DNA of 64,000 bases. It comes from Mycolicibacterium doricum. Its GTDB lineage: Bacteria; Actinomycetota; Actinomycetes; Mycobacteriales; Mycobacteriaceae. How positions within the stretch are numbered: the stretch's first letter is position 1; each line of letters begins with the position of its first letter. A program made the translations under genes and the position numbers. The stretch covers positions 3,162,001-3,226,000 of the forward strand of contig NZ_AP022605.1 of assembly GCF_010728155.1 (NCBI RefSeq). Direction: 5' to 3'. Positions 17,771 to 28,907 of the stretch are shown piece after piece. The notes beneath the pieces were generated by a model, which was given only the letters and a program-made list of their open reading frames with translations, did no database searches and was not told the DNA's origin.

Positions 17771-18196
17771 TCAGCTCGTCTCGAAGGTGAGCTTCGCCAG
17801 CGCCGTCCGCAGTGCGCGCAGTTCGTCGTCGTCCAGGGCCGCCAGCACGTCGGGGGCGGGATCGTCGATGGCCTCGATCCCTGCGAGCACCGCGCAACCG
17901 GCCTCGGTCAGCGACACCGTCTTACAACGGCGGTTCGCCGGGTCGACTTCGCGCACCACCAGGCCGCGCTCTTCCAGATCGTTGACGGCGACCGTGGCGG
18001 CCGGGGCGTCGAGGGTCGCCGCCTGCGCCACCTCTTTCACCGTCATCGGCTGGCGGCCCAGCCGTCGCAACACCCGGACGCGACTGAACGGCAGACCGGT
18101 CTGCTCGACCACCGCGCGCCGCCAGCTGTCCCGGTTGTCGAAGACCAAGGATGTCAACGCATTCCAGACCTCGTCGGCGAGCGGATTACGCGGCAC
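17771..18196 (-). CDS. MarR-family transcriptional regulator
   Basis: About 141 residues. The winged helix-turn-helix spans VRVLRRLGRQPMTVKEVAQA, then DAPAATVAVNDLEERGLVVRE and the wing DPANRRCKTVSLTEAG, all typical of MarR. GTG 18196 is preceded by AGGGGGTG. It overlaps the 3' end of the MFS gene by 11 bp and is downstream of it in the same transcript. Inferred to repress the transporter operon and to be relieved by a transporter substrate. Confidence 0.83.
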   Translation of the reverse strand: MPRNPLADEVWNALTSLVFDNRDSWRRAVVEQTGLPFSRVRVLRRLGRQPMTVKEVAQAATLDAPAATVAVNDLEERGLVVREVDPANRRCKTVSLTEAGCAVLAGIEAIDDPAPDVLAALDDDELRALRTALAKLTFETS

Positions 18197-19622
18197 GGGG
18201 CACCCCCTGCGACACCACATCCCCTGAGATCAGCGGCGCCAGCCGGTCGGCGGACCGCATCGCCCGGCCCGACGTCGAGTAGACCGCGAGCGCGGTGATG
18301 ACCAGGCCGAGTGCGACGCACACGAACCACAGCGGCCGCGCCGCGGTGGCGAAGTCCGTCGACGTGCCCGCCAGCGCTCCACCCGCGACGGAACCGCACA
18401 GCGCCACACCGATGCTCACCCCGATCTGCCTGCTGGTCGACGTCACCGCCGACGCCGCGCCGGCACGCTCCAACGGCATCCCGCTGACCGCGGCGTTGGT
18501 GATCGGCGCGTTGACCGTCGAGAACCCGATACCGAAGACGGCGAAGACGATCAGCAGTTCCCAGACGGGGGTGGTGGCGGTCAGGAAGCTCAGCATCGCC
18601 GAGGCCGCCGTGATCAGTACGCCGGCGATCAGCAGCGACGGCCGAGCGCCGAACCGCCCCACCATCCGGCCGGATAGCGGGGAGAACAGCAGCGCGCCGA
18701 TCGCGATGGGCAGGTAGATCAGACCGGTCTCCATGGCGGAGTAGCCACGCTCACCCTGCAGATACAGCGACATCATGAACAGGAACGCGCCCCAGCCGGC
18801 GAACGCCGACACCGCGGTCACCGTCGCCGCGCTGAACGGGATGCTCCGGAAGAAGCGCAGGTCGATGAAGGGGTCGTGGCGGCGTGACTCGTAGCGCAGG
18901 AAGAACACGAACGCCACTACGGCGACCACGGCCGCGACGAGTGTGACCGGATTCGTCCAACCCAGACCGGGCCCCTCAATCAGCGCGAACACGGTCCCGA
19001 ACAGGAACGCCACGGCCAGCGCCTGACCGATCGGATCGATGTTGCGCATGGTCGTCGACTTGGTCTCGGGCACGAACACCGCGGTCAGGATGATCGCCGC
19101 CGCGCAGATGGGCAGGTTGATCCAGAACACCGCCCGCCAACCGGCCGTCTCGATGAGCAGACCGCCGACGATCGGCCCCAGTGACATGGCGATGCCGACC
19201 ACAGATCCCCAGATGCCCAACGCCCTGGCGCGTTCCACCGGTCCGGTGAAGATCTGCGAAACGATCGACAGTGCAACCGGGTTCATCATCGAACCGCCGA
19301 TCGCCTGCAACAGTCGCGCCACGATCAGCGTCTCGATGTTGGGCGCGAGACTGCACAGCAGCGATCCGAGTGCGAAGACGGTGAGCCCGATCTGGAACAC
19401 CCGGCGCCGCCCGAACCGGTCCCCCGTCGCGCCCGCCAGGATGAGCAGCGACGCGAGCACCAGGGTGTAGACGGCGACCATCCACTGTAGTTGCGACGGT
19501 GTGGCGTGCAGATCCGAGCGGACCGCCGGGATCGCGACGTTGACAATCGTGGCGTCCATGGAAACGATCAGCAGGCTCAGACAGCACGAGACCAGGATGA
19601 CAGTCTTGCGCCGCGTGCTCAT
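18186..19622 (-). CDS. MFS drug:H+ antiporter (DHA2, 14-helix type)
   Basis: A 478-residue transporter of the EmrB/QacA (DHA2) type. Motif A-like GATGDRFGRRRVFQIG, the N-terminal motif SMDATIVNVAIPAV and motif C-like GIAMSLGPIVGGLLIE are visible, with about 14 hydrophobic helices. ATG 19622 chosen over GTG 19640. It heads a two-gene operon with the MarR regulator. Probable proton-coupled efflux of hydrophobic compounds; substrate unknown. Not in M. tuberculosis at this place. Confidence 0.85.
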   Translation of the reverse strand: MSTRRKTVILVSCCLSLLIVSMDATIVNVAIPAVRSDLHATPSQLQWMVAVYTLVLASLLILAGATGDRFGRRRVFQIGLTVFALGSLLCSLAPNIETLIVARLLQAIGGSMMNPVALSIVSQIFTGPVERARALGIWGSVVGIAMSLGPIVGGLLIETAGWRAVFWINLPICAAAIILTAVFVPETKSTTMRNIDPIGQALAVAFLFGTVFALIEGPGLGWTNPVTLVAAVVAVVAFVFFLRYESRRHDPFIDLRFFRSIPFSAATVTAVSAFAGWGAFLFMMSLYLQGERGYSAMETGLIYLPIAIGALLFSPLSGRMVGRFGARPSLLIAGVLITAASAMLSFLTATTPVWELLIVFAVFGIGFSTVNAPITNAAVSGMPLERAGAASAVTSTSRQIGVSIGVALCGSVAGGALAGTSTDFATAARPLWFVCVALGLVITALAVYSTSGRAMRSADRLAPLISGDVVSQGVPRAA

Positions 19623-19629
19623 GCCGACA

Positions 19630-19668
19630 GTGTCAATCACACAACGATTGTGAAACTACAACTATCGG
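19630..19668 (-). promoter_or_regulatory. Candidate MarR operator upstream of the MFS gene
   Basis: On the minus strand the 45 bp before the MFS start contain ACAATCGTTGT, an inverted repeat (ACAA-TCG-TTGT), preceded by a related half-site AGTTGTAG. MarR proteins often bind such short palindromes at their own promoter. Position and symmetry are the only evidence. Confidence 0.35.
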
Positions 19669-19723
19669 CGAAGCAACCCCCACGCCGAGAATGACGTAGT
19701 GGCGAAGATCACTCGCACTTTCC

Positions 19724-19745
19724 CGCCCGTTTGTTCGTTTGGGCG
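19724..19745 (-). terminator. Possible terminator after gltA2
   Basis: CGCCC (19724-19728) pairs with GGGCG (19741-19745), with a 12-base A/C/T-rich loop, 9 bp downstream of the gltA2 stop on the minus strand. The stem is short and has no T-run, so this is weak. Confidence 0.28.
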
Positions 19746-19754
19746 AAAAATGAC

Positions 19755-21059
<1,305 letters not shown>

Positions 21060-21154
21060 GGGAATCCCTTCATCGTCGCTCCGCGGATGCAGACCCTCGT
21101 CTACAAAAGGTAGCCCCATCGTGACGGACGTGCTTGCGGGGGGCGGGCAGTTGC

Positions 21155-21802
21155 TCAGACCAGCTGCCTGACGTCGGCGGTGACGTCGAGGAATCGGGCA
21201 TACGCCATCTCTATGCGGGACACGATGCCGTCGACGGTCATGGTTCCCCGGTCGATGTCCGGACCGAAATCGGCGAGTGCGGCCATCATGATCGCGCCCC
21301 ACACCGCGGCCACCAGTTGCAGCCGCCGGTCGTCGGGTCCGGTTCCCATGCGCTCGACGAGTGCGAAGTTCACCGCGCCGAGGCGAAATCGGGTCGAGGC
21401 GTGTATGAGCGCCTTCGACGACGTCACGATGCGCGCCGACGCCAGCAGCCGCTGCTCGGTCAGACCGGTCGGCGGTGCCGACTTGGTGCGCGTGAACGCG
21501 GTGATGTGGCTGCGGAAGATCGCCTCGAGGTGGCTGATGTCAGGCGGTTGCTTACGGAGTTCGACGGCGACGACCTCGATGATGTCGTCGATGGCGGCCA
21601 GTACCACCGCTTCCTTGGTCGCGAAGTACCGGCTGAAGGTGCGCGGCGAGACATCGGCGACCGCGGCGATCTGATCGACGGTGGTGTTCTCGAAACCCTG
21701 TCGGTCGCACAGCTCCACCGCGGAGTTGATCAAGGTGGTCCGAGTGCGCTGCTTCTTCCGTTCGCGCAGGCCCAGGACCGGTGCGCCGTCGAGATCAGAC
21801 AC
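21155..21802 (-). CDS. TetR-family transcriptional regulator
   Basis: A 215-residue regulator. The helix-turn-helix is at residues about 20-63: RTRTTLINSAVELCDRQGFE, then TTVDQIAAVADVSPRTFSRY and FATKEAVV. The C-terminal ligand domain is not diagnostic. GTG 21802 chosen as start. The frame stays open upstream to 22018 and encodes a hydrophobic segment, so a longer form cannot be excluded. Lies between gltA2 and pdxH, all on the minus strand; its targets are unknown. Confidence 0.78.
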   Translation of the reverse strand: MSDLDGAPVLGLRERKKQRTRTTLINSAVELCDRQGFENTTVDQIAAVADVSPRTFSRYFATKEAVVLAAIDDIIEVVAVELRKQPPDISHLEAIFRSHITAFTRTKSAPPTGLTEQRLLASARIVTSSKALIHASTRFRLGAVNFALVERMGTGPDDRRLQLVAAVWGAIMMAALADFGPDIDRGTMTVDGIVSRIEMAYARFLDVTADVRQLV

Positions 21803-22037
21803 CGTTGGGATGCTAGTCCCACCGGAGGCAAAAAGCAGTTGATCTTGCCATCCGGCGCAGATCGCCTGTTCTCCGGGCTTTGTCACTTTCGGACAGGGTG
21901 CGGTAGCCACGAACGCCGGTGCGAGCGCGGCGGCGACGAAGCCCACCGCCGCCAACACGCGGACGACACCGTGCAGCACCCACAGGTTGTTCCCCGCCAG
22001 CGCGGGCTGCACCGGCACTACGAAGAACCGCCTCCCG

Positions 22038-22700
22038 CTAGGGCTGGAGCCGCACGACGCGCCCCCCGCTCAGCCGGATCCTGTTGTGCACGCGGTTTTC
22101 CCGACCCTGCCAGAACTCCACCACCTCGGCTGCGATGCGGTAGCCACCCCAGTCCGGCGGCACCGGCACCGTGTCGTGATCGGCGAACCGCTCGGTCACC
22201 TCGGCGAGTCGATCGAGCAGCGCCTCCCGCGAGGCGATCGGCCGGGACTGCTGCGAGGCCCACGCGCCGAGTTGCGATCCGCGGGGCCGCTTGGACCAGT
22301 AGTCGGCGGTCTCCTCGGCCGACACCTTGGTCACCGGTCCGCGCACATGGACCTGACGCCCCAGGGCGAACCACGGGAACGTCGCCGAGGCGTAGGGTGC
22401 GCCCGCCAGATCTGCACCCTTGGCGGAGCCGTAGTTGGTGAAGAAGGTGATACCGGTGTCGTCGACGCTCTTACACAACACAGTGCGGGTGACCGGGCGT
22501 CGGGCGGCGTCGACGGTGCCGAGCACGATCGCGTTCGGCTCGCAGATCGCGGCCGCCTCCGCATCGGCTAACCACCTGCGCAGCAGGGCAACCCAGCCGT
22601 CGGCCAGCCAGTCGACGTCGAGGTCGGCGCTGCCGTCTTTCTCCACCGATCCGTATTCCACCCGCATCCACGCCAAGTGCTCGTTGTCGGCCTCCGTCAC
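22038..22700 (-). CDS. pdxH: Pyridoxamine/pyridoxine 5'-phosphate oxidase
   Basis: A 220-residue PNPOx. The FMN-binding split barrel shows [20 protein letters not shown] and [11 protein letters not shown], then [34 protein letters not shown] and the C-terminal dimerisation segment [14 protein letters not shown] with the PLP-binding R-x-H motif are characteristic. GTG 22700 chosen. Oxidises PNP/PMP to pyridoxal 5'-phosphate. Divergent from citA with 61 bp between starts. Confidence 0.88.
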   Translation of the reverse strand: MTEADNEHLAWMRVEYGSVEKDGSADLDVDWLADGWVALLRRWLADAEAAAICEPNAIVLGTVDAARRPVTRTVLCKSVDDTGITFFTNYGSAKGADLAGAPYASATFPWFALGRQVHVRGPVTKVSAEETADYWSKRPRGSQLGAWASQQSRPIASREALLDRLAEVTERFADHDTVPVPPDWGGYRIAAEVVEFWQGRENRVHNRIRLSGGRVVRLQP

Positions 22701-22761
22701 CGCGCCAACGCTACGCCGACCGGTCCCCGGCGACTGTTGCCCCGGGTGCGAGAATCTGGCC

Positions 22762-23892
22762 ATGACTCAGACGTCGCCGTCGGTGCCGGAGAACTTCGTC
22801 GAGGGGCTCGAGGGAACGGTGGCGTTCACCACCCAGATCGCCGAACCCGACAAGGACGGCGGCGCGCTGCGTTACCGCGGCGTGGACATCGAGGACCTGG
22901 TCGCCAACCGGGTGACCTTCGGTGACGTGTGGGCGCTGCTGGTCGACGGGAAGTTCGGCGACGGGCTGGCGCCTGCCGAACCGTACCCGTTGCCGATTCG
23001 CAGCGGCGACGTCCGCGTTGACGTGCAGGCCGGCCTCGCGATGCTCGCACCGATCTGGGGCTACAAACCGATCCTCGACATCGACGACGACACCGCCCGC
23101 GCCCAACTCGCGCGTGCCTCGGTGATGGCGCTGTCCTACGTCGCACAATCCGCGCGGGGAATCCACCGGCCGGCGATCCCACAGCGGTCGATCGACGAAT
23201 GCAGCACCGTCACAGCGCGTTTCATGACCCGGTGGCAGGGCGACCCCGATCCGAAGCACGTCGAAGCCATCGACGCCTACTGGGTGACCGCCGCCGAACA
23301 CGGGATGAACGCCTCGACGTTCACCGCCCGGGTCATCGCCTCCACCGGCGCAGACGTCGCGGCCGCGCTGTCCGGTGCCGTCGGCGCGATGAGCGGCCCA
23401 CTGCACGGCGGCGCACCGGCGCGGGTGCTGCCGATGCTCGACGACGTCGAGCGCACCGGTGACGCCCGCGCCGTGGTCAAGGGCATCCTCGACCGCAAGG
23501 ACAAGCTGATGGGGTTCGGGCACCGGGTGTACCGCGCGGAGGATCCGCGGGCCCGCGTACTGCGCGCCGCCGCCGAACGTCTGGAGGTCCCGCGCTACGA
23601 GGTGGCCGCCGCGCTCGAGCAGGCAGCACTGGCCGAACTGGCCGAGCGCCGCCCCGACCGGGCAATCGAGACGAATGTCGAGTTCTGGGCTGCGGTGATC
23701 CTCGACTTCGCCCGCGTACCCGCCTCGATGATGCCGGCGATGTTCACCTGTGGGCGCACCGCCGGGTGGTGCGCCCACATTCTCGAGCAGAAGCGACTGG
23801 GCAAGCTCGTGCGCCCGTCGGCGATCTACGTCGGACCCGACCCCCGCAGCCCCGAGTCTGTCGAGGGCTGGGACCGCATCGCCGCCAAGTGA
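22762..23892 (+). CDS. citA: CitA, citrate synthase family protein
   Basis: A 376-residue citrate synthase family member, matching Rv0889c (about 373). Active-site signatures are [16 protein letters not shown] and [14 protein letters not shown]. The position of the catalytic Asp of GltA2 (NVDF) reads NVEF here, an Asp-to-Glu change recalled also for M. tuberculosis CitA. ATG 22762. Could make citrate or 2-methylcitrate; the sequence does not decide. Its stop overlaps the next gene start (GTGA). Confidence 0.87.
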   Translation: MTQTSPSVPENFVEGLEGTVAFTTQIAEPDKDGGALRYRGVDIEDLVANRVTFGDVWALLVDGKFGDGLAPAEPYPLPIRSGDVRVDVQAGLAMLAPIWGYKPILDIDDDTARAQLARASVMALSYVAQSARGIHRPAIPQRSIDECSTVTARFMTRWQGDPDPKHVEAIDAYWVTAAEHGMNASTFTARVIASTGADVAAALSGAVGAMSGPLHGGAPARVLPMLDDVERTGDARAVVKGILDRKDKLMGFGHRVYRAEDPRARVLRAAAERLEVPRYEVAAALEQAALAELAERRPDRAIETNVEFWAAVILDFARVPASMMPAMFTCGRTAGWCAHILEQKRLGKLVRPSAIYVGPDPRSPESVEGWDRIAAK

Positions 23893-24509
23893 GCGCAGAT
23901 CCGGTCGGCATATTCGCCGGAGCCGCAGACAGTTTCGCCGATCTGGTGGGCCGGCTGCCCGCCGCCTCGTGGGACGGTCCTGGATTGGGTGAGTGGGATC
24001 TGCGGGCGCTCGTCGGCCACACCACGCGCTCGCTGATCACCGTCAGCGCCTACCTGCAGACGACCGCGGCGCGAGAGGACGTCACCAGCGCCGCCGAGTA
24101 CTACGTCAAGGTGACCCCCGCCGCGCTCGGGATCGACCCGGCGGCCGTGGCGCAGCGCGGCAGGCAGGCGGGCCGCGATCTCGGGGAGGATCCGGCGGCG
24201 AGCGTCGCCAGCCTGCTCGCGCGAGCACGGGCCGACGTAGACGTCGTCCCCGATGATCCGTTGATCGAGGTGATCGGCGGGCTGGGCATCCGGCTGAGCA
24301 ATTACCTACCGACGCGGACGTTCGAGCTCGTCGTGCACGGTCTGGACATCGCGCGGGCGGCGGGTGTCGACTACGCGCCGCCGGCCGAAGTGCTGGCCGA
24401 CGCGGTGCGGTTGGCCGCGGACATCGCGGTCATCTCCGACCGCGGTCCGCAGGTGCTGCTGGCACTGACGGGACGGGTTGCACTACCGCCGGGGTTCTCC
24501 CTCGTCTGA
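23889..24509 (+). CDS. Maleylpyruvate isomerase family (DinB-like, mycothiol-dependent fold) protein
   Basis: A 206-residue protein of the MDMPI N-terminal type: an early motif DSFADLVGRLPAASWDGPGL then GEWDLRALVGHTTRSL, where W-x-x-x-x-L-x-x-H is the metal-binding helix. A later EL-V-x-H-x-x-D element (FELVVHGLDIARA) supplies a second His/Asp. Members use mycothiol or act as small metal enzymes. GTG 23889 overlaps the citA stop by 4 bp, so translationally coupled. Function unknown. Confidence 0.78.
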   Translation: MSADPVGIFAGAADSFADLVGRLPAASWDGPGLGEWDLRALVGHTTRSLITVSAYLQTTAAREDVTSAAEYYVKVTPAALGIDPAAVAQRGRQAGRDLGEDPAASVASLLARARADVDVVPDDPLIEVIGGLGIRLSNYLPTRTFELVVHGLDIARAAGVDYAPPAEVLADAVRLAADIAVISDRGPQVLLALTGRVALPPGFSLV

Positions 24510-24552
24510 CCGATGAGATCTGTCGGTGGCGCGGGGGTGGGCAGCCGGAAAG

Positions 24553-24732
24553 TCAGAAGACCGCCTTCTGAACCTGGTCCGGGCCGCTGATCTCACCGTC
24601 GGGTAGCTTCTGCAGCCCGTCGAGGATGTCCTGGTCGGCGCCGTTGCTCTTGGCGTGCTCGATCAGGTCTTCCTTCGAACAAGGGTACGAGACCCCGCCC
24701 AGTGTCTTCTGCACATCGATCGGATTCGGCAT
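24553..24732 (-). CDS. DUF2795 family small protein
   Basis: A 59-residue protein with the DUF2795 pattern: NPIDVQKTLGGVSYPCSKED then LIEHAKSNGADQDILDGLQK and LPDGEISGPDQVQKAVF. The family is small, helical, actinobacterial and of unknown function. ATG 24732 is chosen because GGAAGGAG lies 7 bases before it; an upstream ATG (24750) has no such site. Confidence 0.8.
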   Translation of the reverse strand: MPNPIDVQKTLGGVSYPCSKEDLIEHAKSNGADQDILDGLQKLPDGEISGPDQVQKAVF

Positions 24733-24799
24733 GCGGTCGCTCCTTCCCATTTCGCTTACGCGAGCGAGAGTGACCGCCGACCGCCGACCGAAACGTGCC

Positions 24800-26485
24800 C
24801 TATCCGAGCAATCCGGCGAGCAGGCGCCGCCCGAGAGTCGGCGCCGGTGCGGCCGCCGCGGCCTCCAGCATGTCGGGGACCGAGGTGAACTTCACCCGAG
24901 GGCGTTGCCCGCCACCGCGTGCGGTCTCCGCCGCGTCGATCGCGCGCCAGCCCGCGGTGTCGACCACGTCGGGCCGGCGATCTCGCACCAACCGGTCGAG
25001 CTCGCGGTAGCCGGCCGACGGCGGGGCGAGCACCCCGGTGTTGTAGTCGGCCACCAGGTGGTGCACCGTCTGCGCGGCGCAGGACTTGTTGGTGCCGATG
25101 AACCCGGTCGGTCCGCGTTTGATCCAGCCTGCGACGTAGCTGCCCGCGACCGGTCGCCCCGACGCCGGGTCCACGACGCGGCCGCCGTCATTGGGCACGA
25201 CGCCGGCGGCGTCGTCGAACGGCAACCCGGTGATCGGCCTGCCGCGGTAGCCGATGGACGTCAGCACGAGACCGGCGTCCAGGCGGCACGCCTGATCGGT
25301 GCCGGTGACGGTGAATTCGACGCCCTCGGCGCGCGTCTCGCCCGTGACACGTCGCGGTGTCAGCCGGTAGGCCAGCCGGATCCGTGGGCGGGTGACCGGC
25401 GCGGAGGCGTCGGGAAGCTTCGCGAGGATCTCGAGCTTGTTGCGGGTGAGCGGGTCGGTCTCGTCGGTCAGGTCGCGCCGAACGAGGTCATGGTCGGCCG
25501 CCTCCAGGACGACGTCGCATGTGGCCGTCAACCCGATGAGCTCGGGCAGCGTGAACGCCGATTGCGCGGGCCCGCGACGAGCGGCGATTACCACCTCCTC
25601 GACCCGCGAGGCGCGCAGCGCGGCCAGCGCGTGGTCGGCGATGTCGGTGGCGGCCAGCAGGTCCGGTTCGGTGGTGAGGATGCGGGCGACGTCGAGGGCC
25701 ACGTTGCCGTTGCCGATGATCACCGCGCGGTCGTGGTCCAGGCGCACCGGTAGGGCGGCGTAGTCGGGGTGGCCGTTGTACCAGGCGACGACCTCGGTGG
25801 CCGTCGCAGTGCCGGGCAGGCCCATTCCGTCGATGTCGAGGCGGCGGTCGTTGGGAGCCCCGACGGCGTATACCACGGCGTGATGGTGGGCCAGCAGGTC
25901 GGCGTGACTCACGTGCGTGCCGACCTCCACGTTGAGATACAGCCGCAGTTCGCGCCGGGCCGTCACCTGGTCGAACAGCCGCGTCACCCGCTTGGTGCTC
26001 TGGTGGTCGGGCGCGACGCCCGCACGGACCAGGCCGTAGGGCGTCGGCAGCCGCTCGAACATGGTCACCCGCACCCCGCGTTGGGTGAGGAGTTCGTCGG
26101 CGGCGTACATGGCGGCAGGACCCGACCCCACGATGGCGACCTTCAGCGGGCCGCCGGGACGCGAGTGGACGACGGGAGCGTCTGGCACCGGCGCCAGCTT
26201 GGACGTCGGCGGCACCTTCTCGTCGGGTCGGCGCTCGGGGTAGAAGGCGGCGTTGAGTTCGACGAACGGCAACTGCGCCTCGGTCAGCATCGACACCGGG
26301 GCGATCGCACCGACCGGACAGGCGCTCACGCACGCCCCGCAGTCGACGCAGGCCGCCGGGTCGATGTAGAGCATCTCGGCGGTCGCGAAGCCCGGCTCGT
26401 CAGGGGTCGGATGGATGCAGTTGACCGGGCATGCGAACACACACGACCCGTCGCTGCAGCACGACTGGGTGATCACATGGGGCAA
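24800..26485 (-). CDS. fprB: FprB, ferredoxin--NADP reductase with fused N-terminal ferredoxin
   Basis: A 561-residue fusion. Residues 1-65 are a 7Fe-type ferredoxin with CCSDGSCVFACPVNCIHP and CVDCGACVSACPVGAI. The rest is an adrenodoxin-reductase-like flavoenzyme: FAD motif VAIVGSGPAAMYAADELL, PTPYGLVRAGVAPDHQ, NADP motif VIIGNGNVALDVARIL, and GWIKRGPTGFIGTNK. TTG 26485 gives MPHVITQSCC, as recalled in Rv0886, with GGAGGG upstream. It starts 14 bp after the diiron-enzyme gene, so both are probably one operon. Confidence 0.92.
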   Translation of the reverse strand: MPHVITQSCCSDGSCVFACPVNCIHPTPDEPGFATAEMLYIDPAACVDCGACVSACPVGAIAPVSMLTEAQLPFVELNAAFYPERRPDEKVPPTSKLAPVPDAPVVHSRPGGPLKVAIVGSGPAAMYAADELLTQRGVRVTMFERLPTPYGLVRAGVAPDHQSTKRVTRLFDQVTARRELRLYLNVEVGTHVSHADLLAHHHAVVYAVGAPNDRRLDIDGMGLPGTATATEVVAWYNGHPDYAALPVRLDHDRAVIIGNGNVALDVARILTTEPDLLAATDIADHALAALRASRVEEVVIAARRGPAQSAFTLPELIGLTATCDVVLEAADHDLVRRDLTDETDPLTRNKLEILAKLPDASAPVTRPRIRLAYRLTPRRVTGETRAEGVEFTVTGTDQACRLDAGLVLTSIGYRGRPITGLPFDDAAGVVPNDGGRVVDPASGRPVAGSYVAGWIKRGPTGFIGTNKSCAAQTVHHLVADYNTGVLAPPSAGYRELDRLVRDRRPDVVDTAGWRAIDAAETARGGGQRPRVKFTSVPDMLEAAAAAPAPTLGRRLLAGLLG

Positions 26486-26499
26486 GGCCGTGCGCCCTC

Positions 26500-27516
26500 C
26501 TACGCCGCGGTGGCGACGTGTTGGCGATGCGGTTCGCTGCGGTACCGGCTAGGGCGTCCGTCGATCCGGCAGATGCGCCACATCAGCTTCGCCAAGGGGT
26601 TCATCAGGCCGGTCTCGTGGCAAAGCATCCGGACGTCACCGAACATGTCGCGCAGGAACTGCCGCGACTCCGGAGCGCGGAAGAACAACTCCTTCTTCAC
26701 CGATTTCGGGATGTCGAACTCACGCCAGAACGATTTCGGCGGGACGATGATCGCCTGGCACAGCACCCGCATCGCCAACGGGACGTACAGCGACAGGACG
26801 AACCGCTGCCGGCGCGGTAGCTGCGGCAGGCGCTTGCGCAGGTATTCGTGGGCGAACGAGATGTGGCGCGCCTCCTCCGCGACGTGGATGGCCATCACCC
26901 GCGCCATGATCGGATGCAGGTCCTTGCCCTCGCGGAGCACGTTCTTCTGTGTGTGGTCGATGGGCTCCTCGCCGGCGAGCACGCCGAAGAAGAACGGGAT
27001 CGGCAGGGGACCGGCGACCAGCGGGATGAACGGAGACAGCCAGCGCAGCATCCGCGGCATTCCGGGTACGTCAGCGCCGATGCGGTTCACCATCTCCTGG
27101 AACATCATGGTGTGGTTGCATTCTTCGACCGTCTCGTGCATGCAGTAGCGGTACTCGGGTGAGCCGTTGGGCACCCAGAACGCGTAGTTCGTCAGGCCGC
27201 GGATGAGGATGATTTCGAACTGCAGGCCCACCTTGGCGACATTGGCCTGCCGCCACCGGCCGATCTCGATCTGCCGCTCCAGCGGCTGGGACTGATACCA
27301 CGGATGCCGCCCGAACGGATCGGTCCGCGGAAGGACCCACCGCTGGTCGTCGTCGATCACAGCGAAATCTGGACTGTCCCAGTCGATGTCGGTGTACGGG
27401 TTGAAGTTCCGTCGCACCGACCCCTCGGACAGGGTGGTCAGTGTGTCCACGTAAGCCTTGTCTTCGGTGACGTCCATGTTGCGACGCCACCGGCGGACGG
27501 TGCGTGTGCGAGCCAT
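26500..27516 (-). CDS. AurF-like diiron oxygenase (Rv0885-like)
   Basis: A 338-residue protein of the AurF/p-aminobenzoate N-oxygenase-like diiron family. Metal ligands are suggested by two ExxH motifs, ETVEECNHTMMF and HVAEEARHISFAHEY, on long helices. ATG 27516 has GGGAGG five bases upstream. Length and neighbours match Rv0885 (340 residues). The fused ferredoxin/reductase FprB is the next gene, 14 bp away, and is a plausible electron donor. Substrate unknown; N-oxygenation or another O2-dependent oxidation is inferred. Confidence 0.8.
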   Translation of the reverse strand: MARTRTVRRWRRNMDVTEDKAYVDTLTTLSEGSVRRNFNPYTDIDWDSPDFAVIDDDQRWVLPRTDPFGRHPWYQSQPLERQIEIGRWRQANVAKVGLQFEIILIRGLTNYAFWVPNGSPEYRYCMHETVEECNHTMMFQEMVNRIGADVPGMPRMLRWLSPFIPLVAGPLPIPFFFGVLAGEEPIDHTQKNVLREGKDLHPIMARVMAIHVAEEARHISFAHEYLRKRLPQLPRRQRFVLSLYVPLAMRVLCQAIIVPPKSFWREFDIPKSVKKELFFRAPESRQFLRDMFGDVRMLCHETGLMNPLAKLMWRICRIDGRPSRYRSEPHRQHVATAA

Positions 27517-27689
27517 GAGAACCTCCCGTGCGGGTTTACATTCAGCCGTCTCCTGTACACAGTACCGCAGGTATCGGGTAGAAGTCCATGGGCCGACTGA
27601 GGGTTGCTGAGCATCGCCGGGCTTTCAGTGCGCTGACGGGCGCCGACCGTCGATTACCGCTCCGAAATCGCCGGGAACTAGGCTGGTGA

Positions 27690-28805
<1,116 letters not shown>

Positions 28806-28907
28806 TCGGTGCCGCGTGTCAACGTGGTGATAGGCAGGTAACGCAGTAGGCTGACCAGCTAATCGGGCTGGCGCCTGGCGCCGCGAACGAGCCCGGAGGA
28901 GGTCGCA

